Of a stretch of DNA of 64,000 bases, positions 1 through 11,167 are shown one piece after another. Each line of letters starts with the position of its first letter. Position 1 is the first letter of the stretch. The notes under the pieces are model-generated. The model made no database searches. It saw nothing but the letters and a program-made list of their open reading frames with translations, and was not told the origin of the DNA. Made by a program: the position numbers and the translations under genes. This stretch comes from Agapanthus africanus (taxonomy: Eukaryota; Streptophyta; Magnoliopsida; Asparagales; Amaryllidaceae), in assembly GCA_030015575.1 (NCBI GenBank), contig JASDDO010000026.1:455677096-455741095 (forward strand), in the 5' to 3' direction.

Positions 1-931
1 ATTTGTGTTTCAGGAACACATATCCGAATCTAGAGAGATCGTCAGTGAATGTAATGAAGTACGAAGAACCATCCCTGGCATGTGTAGACATGGGACCGCA
101 TACAGCACTATGTATAAGTCTCAAGAGTTCGGTAACTCTTTCTTCGTGTCCCGTAAACGGAGTTTTGGTCATCTTGCCTTTGAGACATGACTGGCAAGTG
201 TCATAAGATGAAAATTCGAATGGTTTCAAATATCCATCCTTATGCAACTTAGCCAGTCGTGTCGCATTGATGTGACCCAGTCTACAATGCCACAAGAAGG
301 ATTCGTTCAGTTCTGAACTCTTCCTCTTGTGTGTGTTTGTTATGCTCAGAACTGTTGATTGATTTAGAACATAAATGCCATTGCACAAAGTGCCTGATCC
401 AACCAACTTTTGGTTACGGAAAATGTTCATAATATTGTCCCGTAATACAAAATTATATCCCTCTTTACTCAACAAAGAAACCGATATAATGTTGCATATC
501 AGGTTCGGCATGTAATAGCATTCGTTCAGAACCAATGTATTACCAGTTGGTAATACAAGGTGATATTCCCCGACAGTCTTAGCTGCAACAATTGCACCAT
601 TTCCAACTCTAATATCTTTATCACCTTCTCCAAGTTCTCTACCTTTCCTAAGCCCATGTAACTGATTACATATATGGGATCCTGACCCGGTATCTAATAC
701 CCAGGACGTAGAGCAAATGGAGAAACAGTTCTCTGTAACGAACACACCCGAAGAAAATGCATCAACATGTACTTTCTTCATTCGGGTGGCATGGGAATCC
801 TGGTATTCCCCTATATCCTGTTCAGTCCTATAACTCTTATAAGAAAGAACGGAACTAACGTTCCCCAGCACAGTATAACATGCGGGTTCAGTCAATACAT
901 CCATATTATTATCTTGATTAAGGCATGACAT
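1..931 (-). CDS. Copia polyprotein Y, gag-deleted, N-terminal 310 codons (runs off left edge)
   Basis: The frame opens at the ATG at 929-931 and stays free of stops to the window edge. The start lies in a gcgaccATG context matching the gag start of E6. Only about 65 residues precede the aspartic protease box WVLDTGSGSH; intact relatives in this window have about 294. Capsid and the CCHC zinc knuckle are therefore missing, and the first ~40 residues match nothing I recognise. After the protease come the GAG-pre-integrase zinc site (H-x4-H, then CQSC) and the start of the integrase core. The first catalytic Asp of integrase (IHSD in E5 and F) reads IHSA, from GCT at 104-106. Family knowledge: without gag and with a damaged DDE triad, the product could not build particles or integrate alone. 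It is either a recent deletion derivative or a trans-mobilised copy. The rest of pol lies outside the window. Confidence 0.88.
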   Translation of the reverse strand, partial: MSCLNQDNNMDVLTEPACYTVLGNVSSVLSYKSYRTEQDIGEYQDSHATRMKKVHVDAFSSGVFVTENCFSICSTSWVLDTGSGSHICNQLHGLRKGRELGEGDKDIRVGNGAIVAAKTVGEYHLVLPTGNTLVLNECYYMPNLICNIISVSLLSKEGYNFVLRDNIMNIFRNQKLVGSGTLCNGIYVLNQSTVLSITNTHKRKSSELNESFLWHCRLGHINATRLAKLHKDGYLKPFEFSSYDTCQSCLKGKMTKTPFTGHEERVTELLRLIHSAVCGPMSTHARDGSSYFITFTDDLSRFGYVFLKHK

Positions 932-1376
932 GGTCGCTACCTGGAGAGAGAGAGAAGAAAACACTTTAGCGTATGCTCGTGCAAGATTAGATTGGTTATT
1001 ATCTTATCTAATCAGGATGGCTCCCACTGGTTTTTATCAAATCTTCCTTCAAACCCTAAAAGGAAAGACTAGCAGGGATTAATTACACACTACAAGTTCG
1101 CCAATCTTTCAGCCAGGCCAGTGTCGGTACTTTGAGGGAGATCCCACGTGCTTTCACACGAACCTAATTAATGTAAACCTCGTTTTCCCAGAGGCGTAAC
1201 CTCGTTGACACCTTTCTAGACACCTACATGATCGGCTAATTGCAATGTGCAAAACTCTCCCAGGAGTAACTCTTACTCGCAGTGGGTATCGGGATCCAAC
1301 TATCCCATAGAAGGTATGCAATCTTATTGCAAATTTCAACACTTGAAATTCCCGATAATATTTTGCCCCTAGCATC

Positions 1377-1585
1377 CTATGACTTTGACGCAGGCCAACA
1401 AACCATAGTGCGCTAGTCAAGTTCAACCCGTCATTTCCTGATTGAATTAAACCCACCCGCACGACCCTTGACGCAGGCCAACAAAGTCGTACGACTACCC
1501 TAATCCAATCTGCATCATATGCATAAGCAGATAAATACTAGTTAGCTACCGCACACTACGCCTTGACGTAGGCCAACAAACGTAG
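1377..1585 (-). other. Triple stem-loop array in leader Y
   Basis: Three hairpins at 1377-1408, 1461-1490 and 1556-1585. The stems are CTATG/CATAG, ACGAC/GTCGT and CTACG/CGTAG. The loop core read on + is TTGACGCAGGCCAACAA in two and TTGACGTAGGCCAACAA in the third. Equivalent triplets occur in E5, E6, H1, P and (two of three) Q, with different but still complementary stems. Confidence 0.7.
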
Positions 1586-1724
1586 CACGAATACTAACTA
1601 CTACTTATCTGAAATGACGGAGGGCTACGACAGGTTTTTCTGAAAACCTATTGCGTAATGAACTTGATATCGTTGTAGAATCAAATGAAGTTTTGAAATG
1701 GAGTGATTTTGAGGCTTTTCTAGT

Positions 1725-1968
1725 TTTGCTAAAGGGGTCACTCCCAGTGAAGGGATCGTCGGCCCTTTCCTCGTCGAATGAGGTGCGGGATATATCATAT
1801 ATATCACTGTGCAAAGAAAAAACTATAGAAGCAATCAAAAGTCAAACCGAGTGTGTAGCATTTGCCAGTTATTGCTAAAGGAGTCACTCCCGTTGAAGGG
1901 ATCTCGGTCCTTTCCTCATCGAATAAGGTGCAGGGTATATCATATATACCGCTATGCAAAGCAAAACT
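1725..1968 (-). repeat. Two-copy tandem repeat (period ~146) in leader Y
   Basis: A block starting gctaaagg.gtcactccc and ending near tgcaaag occurs at about 1728 and again at about 1874. Related two-copy blocks occur in the leaders of P (23695-23937) and H1 (36945-37190). I do not see the pair in E5, E6 or Q. Confidence 0.7.
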
Positions 1969-2090
1969 GTAGCTACCTTATTATTTTAAAATTTTGATTC
2001 TACAACATCTTTTAGGTTTCTTTTCTTTCATTAATCACATTAATGAAGTCCCATCATTTAAGTCACCTAAACATCACAGATAAATACGAC

Positions 2091-2936
2091 GTATGAATGC
2101 ATGTATGTTTTTCTTTCATTCTTGTTTCATGCACATATGGATGTGTATACATACATACATGCATACATACATTTATCATGGTTGGATGTATATGAAAATG
2201 GTGGCAATATAAGACTCACACCATGGTATTTTTTATGAATTATTATTGTATTTATGCTAAAACATAAAAGGAAAGAAAAGGTGTATTATTGATTTGTTCT
2301 ACACACTTCTTTTGACCTAACCATTCTCACCCACCACTTAACCTTAGGTTAAGTTTCCTTTTGTGTTTTAACCCTAGTACAATAATGATTCAACCATGGT
2401 TTGAGATGATAGATTTAAAATATATATTGATATATTTTTCCTTTTTCAAAAAGGTGAGTTGAACTTATCATCTTCTAATGTTTCCATCATCTTCTTCCTC
2501 CTCCTTCATAGCTCTCTAGATTTTTGTAGTGAGCTATATAATCAACAAGTTAGGATTTTGAAGTGAGAAAGAGAACCACAACACCATTCTACACAAGCCT
2601 AGCCCACTTGTTTGGAGTGTTGACTCGATTTCGTTCACTTGATCGGAAAAAGTCGCTAGCTTGGACAAAGCCGACTCCGGGTGGATCATCGGTGACGTCG
2701 AGGAGTTCAAGCGGAGTTCTTTCAAACCCCAAGTAGCCGAGGAGCCTAGCGTAGGGAGCTACAAAGGTTGTACTCTCTAAACCCTAGCATTTCTTTCATA
2801 TGTCGATATGAAAATTTTGAAACCCTAATCGATTCTAGGAACGATTCTATGTTCATTAGCTTAGCACCCTAAAGACTACATATTTGGTTCATGTGATGCT
2901 TCCAAACCCTTCATGAGGTGCTATGCTAAACCAACA
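2091..2936 (+). repeat. Copia LTR fragment (3' part), 5' side of remnant X
   Basis: Plus-oriented LTR sequence similar to 16280-17115 and to the E5 LTR. It has the ATGCA-rich stretch, pyrimidine-rich R/U5 area, the conserved CTCCGGGTGGATC at 2675-2687, the 'gggagctacaaaggttg' block, and a terminal CA at 2935-2936. The upstream half is missing and replaced by leader Y. The LTR terminus is followed directly by RNase H sequence with no PBS. Confidence 0.8.
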
Positions 2937-3206
2937 GTTCCAACCATTATTGATCCAATACCATTGTATTGTGATAATAATGGGGCTATGGCGTTAGCCA
3001 AGGAGCCCAGGTCCCATCAGCAGTCCAGACACATCCTGAGGCGTTTTCATTTGATCCGGGAGATTGTAGATCGCCGTGAAATCGTGATTAGGAGAGTAGA
3101 CACAAAGAATAACACTGCAGATCCACTCACCAAGGCCCTCTCTCAGCCGCAGCATGAGCGACTTTTTGAGATGTTGGGTATGAGATACGCCAATAACTGG
3201 CCTTAG
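2937..3206 (+). pseudogene. Copia polyprotein X, last 89 codons of RNase H
   Basis: In-frame remnant starting VPTIIDPIPLYCDNNGAMAL and ending NNWP before TAG at 3204-3206. It is nearly identical to the E5 C-terminus (residues 1220-1308) and keeps the RNase H Asp in YCDNNGA. Everything upstream (gag, PR, IN, RT and most of RNase H) is gone. The frame continues by chance into the LTR upstream. The stop is followed directly by the polypurine tract and 3' LTR, as in E5, so this is the true 3' end of element X. Confidence 0.9.
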
Positions 3207-3207
3207 T

Positions 3208-3220
3208 GCAAGTGGGAGAT
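3208..3220 (+). promoter_or_regulatory. Polypurine tract of X
   Basis: GCAAGTGGGAGAT immediately precedes the LTR start TGTTGGATAT. The same tract precedes the 3' LTRs of E5, E6, H1 and H2. It primes plus-strand DNA synthesis in this family. Confidence 0.88.
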
Positions 3221-3271
3221 TGTTGGATATATGTATGCCCTAGAGGCCATTAGATGATAGTGGTTGTATTT

Positions 3272-3322
<51 letters not shown>

Positions 3323-3554
3323 GTGTATATTCTTGCTCGACATGATAGTATGCTATCTGGTTCATCTTTACCTGACATGTTGACTTGATCATGCTATTAT
3401 TCATTTACACATGTTGATAAAGCCCTGAGGATATTTTCTTGACTACTGTGATTATAATGGAGATCATACTAGTGGGACTTCTGTAGTTTATAAGCAAATC
3501 CTGAAATGTCCCTAGTCGTAGGGGTATCGAGATGGGGCATCGATATACCAGAGT
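3221..3554 (+). repeat. 3' LTR of X, left part
   Basis: Starts TGTTGGATAT and matches the first ~335 bp of the E5 LTR. It is broken at 3555 by the LARD-like gypsy element and resumes at 15355-15360. Joined length is about 2.09 kb, close to the 2.06 kb of E5, which places X in the E5 family. Confidence 0.88.
3280..3319 (+). repeat. (AT)20 microsatellite
   Basis: An uninterrupted AT dinucleotide run inside the X 3' LTR. E5 and E6 have only a few AT units at the same place in U3, so the tract expanded here. Confidence 0.97.
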
Positions 3555-6500
3555 TGTCACGACCCGAAAGAGCATGTGACTGGCCCTTGAATCCTATGAA
3601 GTCTATAGGACTCCATCTGATCCAAGTAAGCCAAAAGCCCAGAAATCTAAAACCATTTAAGGAGTAAATAAAGGAACTGGTTTTTAATAAGTAAATAAAG
3701 CATGTTTGAAATCAAAGTTTTTGAAATAACTAAGCCGAAAATGCATTTTTAAAAATGTGTAGTCTTTTCTGAAAATTTCGGCAGAGTTTCCTTTGTAAAA
3801 ACTGGCCCCGAACGGGGTACAGCAAGAATAATATATATGAAAGGATAAAAGGCATCCCCAAGCGGGAGCTAGCTCTTCGTCAATCGACGGTCACAACCAC
3901 GCAACCAATAATAATATACAACGCTAAAGGGCGAGGTTCAAAACCCAAAAAGAACTCAAAACAGCCAGAAAACCGTAATACTACAAGCGCGACTCTAAGA
4001 TCGAAATAATACATCACTGTGTCTAAGTCTGAAACAATATACAAGTTTTGGTTGATGGAATTTCTAGATACAATGAATAATAAATGTACAATGGCGGTTC
4101 TGATACAAAAGAACCCACCTACCAAAGCAAGTCACCTATATAGAAGTAGTTTGCCAGAAATGCCGCTATGGAATCTGTACGGCAAAAACCTGCAAGAACT
4201 GTGGCACAACGGGGGTGAGTTGCCAACTCGTGAATAGAAAATATTTACAAGCAGAGATCGAATGTATGACCCATCCTAGGTCAATACGATCAGATATATA
4301 TAAACCTCAATATGAAATAAGTCTGAAGCATGCTAAACTGGCAATGTAATCTCTATACATGAGTGTAGTGCCAAGTGCTCCTGCCAGTGCCTTAGGTGAT
4401 AGCATATCATAAATATGAGGTATGATCAATGTAATCAAATCTGCATGTACGTGGATTCCGTCCACTCGTCACCCAATGACAATAACCATCATGAATGTAA
4501 ATATCATCAGCATATGCATGGAAATATGAGGATATAAACCGCCTCTGTCCCTCGTGACACGTCAAAAATCATGGAACCGGAGTGTCCAGCATCGACACTC
4601 GAAAACATCATGAAAACTATGCCCAGCATCGGCACGTAAATCTTCATATATCGGGCTTCGCCAGTCCGGACCATCCCCACGGGCTCTGTCTGCGGAATCA
4701 GCCCTTGGCCCCAGCAGTATGCCCATATCCATCTATCGACTTTGGTCGGTATCCTCCGGATAACCGCTCGGTCCAACCAATCACCGGTAGGTACTCGCCC
4801 ACCTCCAGGCTCAATCGGCAAAGTCCATCGATCATCTTGCCGAGGGGAACCTTACCGGGTTCACCATATACCCGCAATCGGCCTCGTCCACTCCTCGAAT
4901 CGGGTTTCACATGTCGCTCTCAGCACCGAGAAAACACATGGTGGACGCACTGAAATATCATATCAAGGGTAACCGGGTTTTTAAAACAATTACATATTCT
5001 CTTTTGAAAAACCCACGGTTCCCAAATCCAGAAATATCATGGAAACAACATACCTCAATGCGTATAATCAGAAAGCATGATGTATGCGACATGTAAAAGA
5101 AATGTAAGCATATCATTATGTAATGCAAGAATCATATACTGAATGCAACAGTACTACAGTGTAGTGACATGGCAATTATCGATGATGAAGTGTGTGAGCC
5201 GGCAAACAAGTGTACGTGGAACATACGCATCCTCGATAATGGTGCTGGTGTCCTAACAGCATGACTGTAATATATCAACAACACAAGCGATGCAATGCAA
5301 ATAGCATGAATATGCGGAATCAAATAATCAACGCAACAGTAAAGAATCTACCTCAATATATATATCATGCAGCCTTGACATTTGAAATAAGACGAATCGG
5401 GGATTTTAATAAAATAAGGGCTACGGTGTTTTAAGAAAAGATGCTTCGTTTGAAAATACCCGTAGAATCCCTTTTTCCTATCTTTAAAATATCCACGATT
5501 CGTTGGTTTTGAAATAGGTATGACTCGGGTCTAGTCTAATGTCTACTAAGTAATCTAAACAGGAGGGGTATGAAACCACCTACATCTAAAGCGATATATA
5601 TATAAATATAATAGTCAATAATCTCGCCTCAATAGTATCACAAACGATATAACATCCTCAAGTCATGAGCGCGGATCTATCATCAATATAGGCTCGTACG
5701 GTAAATCGTCGTACGGCATCCCAATAGCTGGGTACGAGTCAATATCACATTATCTCATCACATATCAGGTATCACTACCATCATATTACATAATCTAGGG
5801 TACAGATCTAAGTCTAGTACAATCGATACCATCTATATAAATGCGTGTGTAAACACATGTTCCAAAGCCCGCCAAAGCATTCCGTCGTATCTCCCATACG
5901 AATCCTGTCATATCGCCGATCTCACGGCCTCAAATCGAATCTCATCGACTCAACTCACATCCCAAGTACTATCCTTATAATCCAGTATATGTACACATAG
6001 TCCCATACCCATATGAACACATACAAATATATATTCCCATATATACATGCGAAAGAAAGTATGCATGCAAGTGCGTGCGTGCGTGTGTGTATGGGTGCAA
6101 CCCCTACTCTAGGGTTTCGAACTACACTAAATCAATCCATCCTATCATCAATAATCTCAAAGAACATATAGTAAATATATGTGTGTATACGTATTCGTAT
6201 ACTTCACCACGGACTGCGGGGGTGCTATATGCCATCCACCCGACTTCCCCCGTAGATATAATCTACTCACTTTGCGTCTTTATCTGTCGACGTCAACACG
6301 CTTTTGCTTGTCGTCCCGAAGTCTTCATGGGGTACCTAAACATTAACGTATCGCAAATGCGTATCAAAACCAATTCAAAACTAAAATGGCATACGAAACC
6401 CCCAAAACGATACGCTATGGTCTATAGGTTAGAACCTATGGACAACGCCTTCCAAAACCATCAACCACCCTCGATATCGTCGTATAACGCCAAGTAGTCG

Positions 6501-7736
6501 AGGTAAAACACCATACGCAAATTCATAATTTGAAATACGGAATACGGAAACACGAATCCAAAACAGCAACTAAGGAAATAGGCTCCAGATTTCACCCTAG
6601 GTCAAATTAGACAAATCTATACATGCCAGGGGTCTAATCAATATATGTAGGAGCTACAGAACCAGAACGAGGAAAAATGGTGGGGTCCAGGCCGCAATTT
6701 GCGGCCAAACAGGATAAATCTGTGGCCTGAAGAAGGAGTTGGGGGCTGGGGTTTTTTGTGGTGGTTCTAGGGTGCCTGCACATCTCACTGTCCAACCAAT
6801 TTTATTTTAGGATGTCTCGGGTGATAGCAGATTACAAAATACACTCCCAGATTTACAGTTTTCCCCTGACATCGTCTCATAAATCCGTATTCTGGGTTTT
6901 AGCTTCAAGTTTGGTCTAATAACACATCACCACAGGGATTCTAAGGTCACCACAAGTCTCAATTTCATCTTTGATTTCAGATCTAACCTAAACCTTAACT
7001 AGGTTTTCCTTAAGTCCACCAAAACACATAATATCGGTTCTAAACTAAACATGGGGTATAATTAATGCTAAAACTCAACTAATGGTTCAGTAATTACCTC
7101 ATTTGGCAACTCAAGAATTTTCTTGAGTTGCCCCTAGTGGCCAAAATCCTTGCTTCCTTGGTCCAATGTGTAGATCTTGAGCTCGTGCACACTTTTAATG
7201 AAATGAGAGTGGTGTTTTAGTGTTGTTTTCATGGTGATTTGGGGCTTGAAGAGAGAAGAGGGGCAGCAGCATCAGCAGCAAGGAGATGGAGGAGAGAGGA
7301 AAATGTGATGAAGAAATGAGAGGAAAAAGGCTAAGTCAACACCCTCACCTACCATCTCTCTCACCATACCTATTTTCTTTTCTTTTTCTTATTTCTTTTC
7401 TTCACTAAATCCCTTCTCACTTGAATAGTGAACCCAAAACAAAGCCATGGTAAGAATAATGTAACATAAGTCCAAAATGATATGTGCATGTTTTGCACAA
7501 AAATGCCAAAAATCCGATTAGCAATTTTTAATCGCGATTAGCACAGAATTAGCATATAAATGATCATAAAAGCTTAAAAATGGCATAATTCCATAACATG
7601 CCCTATTTTAGAATTTTTCCATAATTTTTCCCATTTATCGGTATTTAATTATACCGAAATATTAAAATATTCATTAAAATAATATTAATTTATAAAATTT
7701 CCCAAAAATAATATTTTATTATTTTGAAACGTTACA
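3555..7736 (-). repeat. Left LTR (3' LTR) of the LARD-like element
   Basis: 4182 bp, TGTCACGACC ... ACGTTACA on +, aligning throughout with 11168-15354. AT-rich at the right end. Short antisense frames of 70-180 codons inside are not conserved in length between the two LTR copies. I see no gene in it. Confidence 0.93.
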
Positions 7737-7751
7737 ATCTACCCCCTTAAA
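7737..7751 (-). promoter_or_regulatory. Polypurine tract of the LARD-like element
   Basis: On minus: TTTAAGGGGGTAGAT directly before the 3' LTR start TGTAAC. Upstream is TTCGGGGACCGAATTTC, typical of Ty3/gypsy 3' ends. Confidence 0.85.
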
Positions 7752-8389
7752 GAAATTCGGTCCCCGAATTTAAATTTAAACCCCCAAATACTAAAACATT
7801 TCGATACAAATCCAAGTCGTCAGGGTTCCGAATCATCAATACATTAAACGCATCATAGCGCAATGCATGCGCATGAGTACTGAGCAGATAACTCAAAAAC
7901 GAAACTCCGTCAAGCATCCCACAATCATCGGAGTCATGGTAAAGACACAAATGTCAAGTCCAAAATAAACCCAATATGATATAATCAGAACTATACATGT
8001 AGACATCCAATCTATACATGTGAATAGATGAAATAAATGCATGCCAAATATTTTTAAGTCGCTGTGCGATGCGCATAACACTGCACAGTGGCGGACGTCT
8101 TTCATAAGAAAATAACTATGTACGTATATATCTTTTGTTTAATAGGTGCGTTCCGCCGTTTTAAAAACAATGTAGAAGGGTTTCCTTGTTTTAAACGTTT
8201 CGTGTCATACCGAACACGTAGGAAAATACTGAGACTATAGCTCGCTTTTTGGAAATCCCTTCGATAACTATCAATGCATGCAAAATATATCTAGGTACTG
8301 TCCTCTGACCAGTCCTTCTCAGTACGAAAACACATAGCAAATATCATAAAAACGTACTGCTCCATAAGAATCAATCCCAAAAGGTATAT

Positions 8390-8720
8390 AGGAATACCCT
8401 ATGCGTCTGGTGCGCACGGAAATAAAAATCCATATATGTTCCATACATGTGCACAGAAACAACATCCAGGTGCAACGGGTGTGCACGAAGCATCTGTCAT
8501 AAGCAACGTGTGTGCCTGACAGCCAAATCAGGTGCATCTGACATGCACGAAGAATCCCGATTTAGTGCATCTGGTGTGCACCAAAATCGTATCTCAAAAC
8601 ATGCGCCCAACACGCGCGAAAATCATTTCGGTGCATCCATCATGCACGAAATAAATCTAAACCATGCGCACTCAACATGCACGAAATCACGAAATCCAAT
8701 AGCAACGCCGAACATGCGTA
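8390..8720 (-). repeat. Degenerate cluster of GTGCA...TGCAC palindromic units
   Basis: Units such as GTGCATCTGGTGTGCAC, GTGCATCTGACATGCACGAA and GTGCATCCATCATGCACGAA recur irregularly every 30-60 bp. Each is a small inverted repeat followed by GAA. Single TGCACGAA motifs continue to about 8690. Confidence 0.65.
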
Positions 8721-10125
8721 AGTCCAATCAAAAGCACGGAGTGCAAGAATCAATCATCAATATCAGGGTCAAAATCGACGATATACAATGCGCTCAATCA
8801 AAATCAGGTGTACCGCGATAGAAAATCTCACAACCGTGTGCATCAGCGTGCAAAAATCAAATCAAAACACTAAAAGTGCATGAAAACTATGCTGGAAGCG
8901 TAAATCAAATCTCCGGCATAAAATAGGCATGAAATCACAATCAATACCTCAAGAATAATAACTATGCGCAAGGTATAAATACCCAGTAAGTGCAACCATG
9001 GTTCACAAAATCAAATATCATGGAACTCAGTCATCAAGACTAAATCATGCAAATAGATCACCCAAAATACCGAAATCCGAAGTGACGGATACGTGATAAT
9101 CGAATCACAAAATCACAAATCAAAAATACCATCGTTGGTATATCCTGCCTCGAAGTCGAGAAGGTGTCGGTATATCCAATGCTAGCGGCGCAAGATATCT
9201 ACTTGCCTCTTGCTCGCGGCTGGCGTCCTTTGCCTCTGGCTCCTTATCTTCCCTGTGGATTACCAATCTCGCAATCCATCGGCTCATCGGCCTGTCAGGT
9301 GTACTAACGGGAACGATTCCGTTCTGGCACTTCTCTGGTCATCTCTCGGTCAAACCTCACGATCGCTCGTAAAGCAGCACATCTCGGGCGCCGACCTCTG
9401 GTCCTCTGAATGCAGATCACACATCTGCTCCTGGTGCAAATCTTATTGCAGCAGTGTACTGGAAGGAATCCTGCTCAAGGTCTCTTCTGATCTCGCCTAA
9501 GCCAAACTGTACGGAGGCTGGTACTCTGGCATAATCTTTTCTCGCTCTCTGGACATCCGCATCCTTAGTACAACATCTACTCAGAAGCTGGTCGCATCCC
9601 AGCGCCTCTGTATGCATATCCGACCTTTAATCTTAACGAGGAGTAGTAACAGCTCGTCTGCATCTCGCACGATCTTCTTGTCCCGCTTGTTTGTATCATC
9701 GTCCATTTCGACGTCGCGTCTCTATCTGCGCACTGCAATGTTCTCGGCTACGGTCTATCCAAAGTCTCTCACACGGACTTGAAATCACGAACTCGGTATC
9801 TTCATCACTCAGTAGAAAATATATAGCCGAACACGTCCTCAGCGTGCGCATCGCATCTCTGATGTCAGCGGAGTGGTACGTCATCTCTTCGAAATCTCGT
9901 GCGAACTATTTACTCCACTTGCTCCAATGTCGACTGATTCGGACTCGTCTACTCATGGCTACACGGACTTCGCTCCAACGGCTATACTCGTATCTGGAGT
10001 CTCCCAAGCAGTGTCCCATCACAATATCCGAAAGATGTCGAACCATCCGATCGACTCGTCAGAACCTCATAATCCCCCAAGAGCTCAACACCTTGGGTAC
10101 AGTTTAATAGTATCGAGTACATACC

Positions 10126-10262
10126 ACAGCATCGGTGGTCCAGCCGTAGAAGGGCAAACCCAAGCCTCACTAATAGCACCGCGGAACTGCCGCAAACTCT
10201 AAGGTTCAAAGGCTTTCACACGGTCATTATGTTGAGTTAGGGTTTCATTCTTCTAGAGGGTC
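10126..10262 (-). other. Module shared with the E5 copia leader
   Basis: The + strand contains ggtccagccgtagaaggg, taaggttcaaagg and tcttctagaggg in the same order and spacing as 45886-46033 in copia E5. On the minus strand both versions translate to a similar stretch (FEP... then PSTAGPP), but the LARD copy has a stop and no long frame. Origin unknown. Confidence 0.6.
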
Positions 10263-10920
10263 CATAGAATCGCTTGCATGTCTTTCCGAATACCATAAAC
10301 TTGGAAAATGGGTTCCTGACATTCGATCGTCTCAATCGACTCTCAACGAATCTGCGTGAAGTCGCCTCTAGCTGGAATCAATCTATCTGGTGATCTCGCA
10401 TCGGGGTAAGCGAACGAACCACATGTCCTAGTCATTCATCCTCGGTGACTAGCGACCCACCATCATATCTCTAAATATATGCTCATGCTGCAGTAGCTCC
10501 AATCATCTGGGGCGATATCTCGTCATTTGCAGCAACAATTGGCTCATTCGTCCGTACGCTGAACAGCGCCTCAATCATCATGAATAAGCGATATATCAAT
10601 GGTCATCACATCCTGGTTGGCCTCTATCAGTGGCTCAATCCTCTGGTACCGATCGGCACGTCCGGGAAAATTTCGTAAAAGCGATCAGTCAAACGCTCAT
10701 GGCGCGAAAACACAATAAACAAAGCCTCTATATACAATCGTATGTCTTTAGAATCATGCCCTGGTCATTCCTCGTCCACGACGTGCTCATGCTAACACAA
10801 CTCGAGCCGTAGCTCACTCTGCCCGTGTAATCGTAGCAGCAAAATCATAACCAGTCTCGATGAGGATAGATCATAGGAAGGAATATAATACTGTGCAAGG
10901 AAATGTACATCCTAAGGTTT

Positions 10921-10986
10921 CTTAAGCGGAGTGACGTGTCGTAAGTATGCCGCGGAACATACGTACGGTACGTCACTCTACTCAAG
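10921..10986 (-). other. PBS-proximal foldback of the LARD-like element
   Basis: Arms 10929-10949 and 10958-10978 match at about 18 of 21 positions around an 8-nt loop (ccgcggaa), with CTTAAG/CTCAAG outside. It starts about 165 nt downstream of the PBS, the same place as foldbacks in the copia elements P, Q, E5 and E6. Confidence 0.7.
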
Positions 10987-11150
10987 CTACCTATTCCATC
11001 AACCAAGGGTCATCCTATGCGACGAAAGTTTGGGTATAATACCCCCTCGACTAAGTCTAAGTTCCGTAAGGTCAAGCCTAAGTTCCGTATATATATAAAC
11101 GCCCTAGGCTCCACATAGTAAAACTTAGATTCGAACCAAGATCAACCTAG

Positions 11151-11163
11151 CGCTCTGATACCA
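11151..11163 (-). promoter_or_regulatory. Primer binding site, initiator tRNA-Met type
   Basis: On minus: TGGTATCAGAGCG, four bases downstream of the 5' LTR terminus. It matches the 3' end of plant initiator tRNA-Met and fixes the element's orientation. Confidence 0.92.
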
Positions 11164-11167
11164 ACTT

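Larger units (their letters stand above)
932..2090 (-). other. 5' leader of copia element Y (PBS-proximal part missing)
   Basis: Untranslated leader between the lost 5' LTR and gag, read on the minus strand. It aligns with the E5 leader (44030-44990): same pyrimidine-rich block next to the ATG, the three stem-loops at 1377-1585, and a shared stretch at 2020-2075. Similarity stops near 2090, where plus-oriented LTR sequence of X begins. The PBS and about 1 kb of leader are absent. No gene is visible. Confidence 0.75.
7737..11167 (-). other. Interior of the LARD-like element, non-coding
   Basis: 3.43 kb between the LTRs. The longest frames (up to ~138 codons) show no retroelement motif and I do not regard them as genes. 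Recognisable contents are the PPT, a cluster of GTGCA/TGCAC palindromes (8390-8720), a module shared with the E5 leader (10126-10262), a strong foldback (10921-10986) and the PBS. The rest holds nothing I recognise. Confidence 0.8.

Noticed and set aside
4582-4953. 123- and 129-codon frames in the LARD LTRs (also 12194-12583)
   Set aside because: Overlapping frames on both strands in a CG-richer LTR patch; frames shift between the copies, so chance openings.
9691-10202. 109-138-codon overlapping frames on + in the LARD interior
   Set aside because: Antisense to the element, overlapping each other in different frames, no motif.
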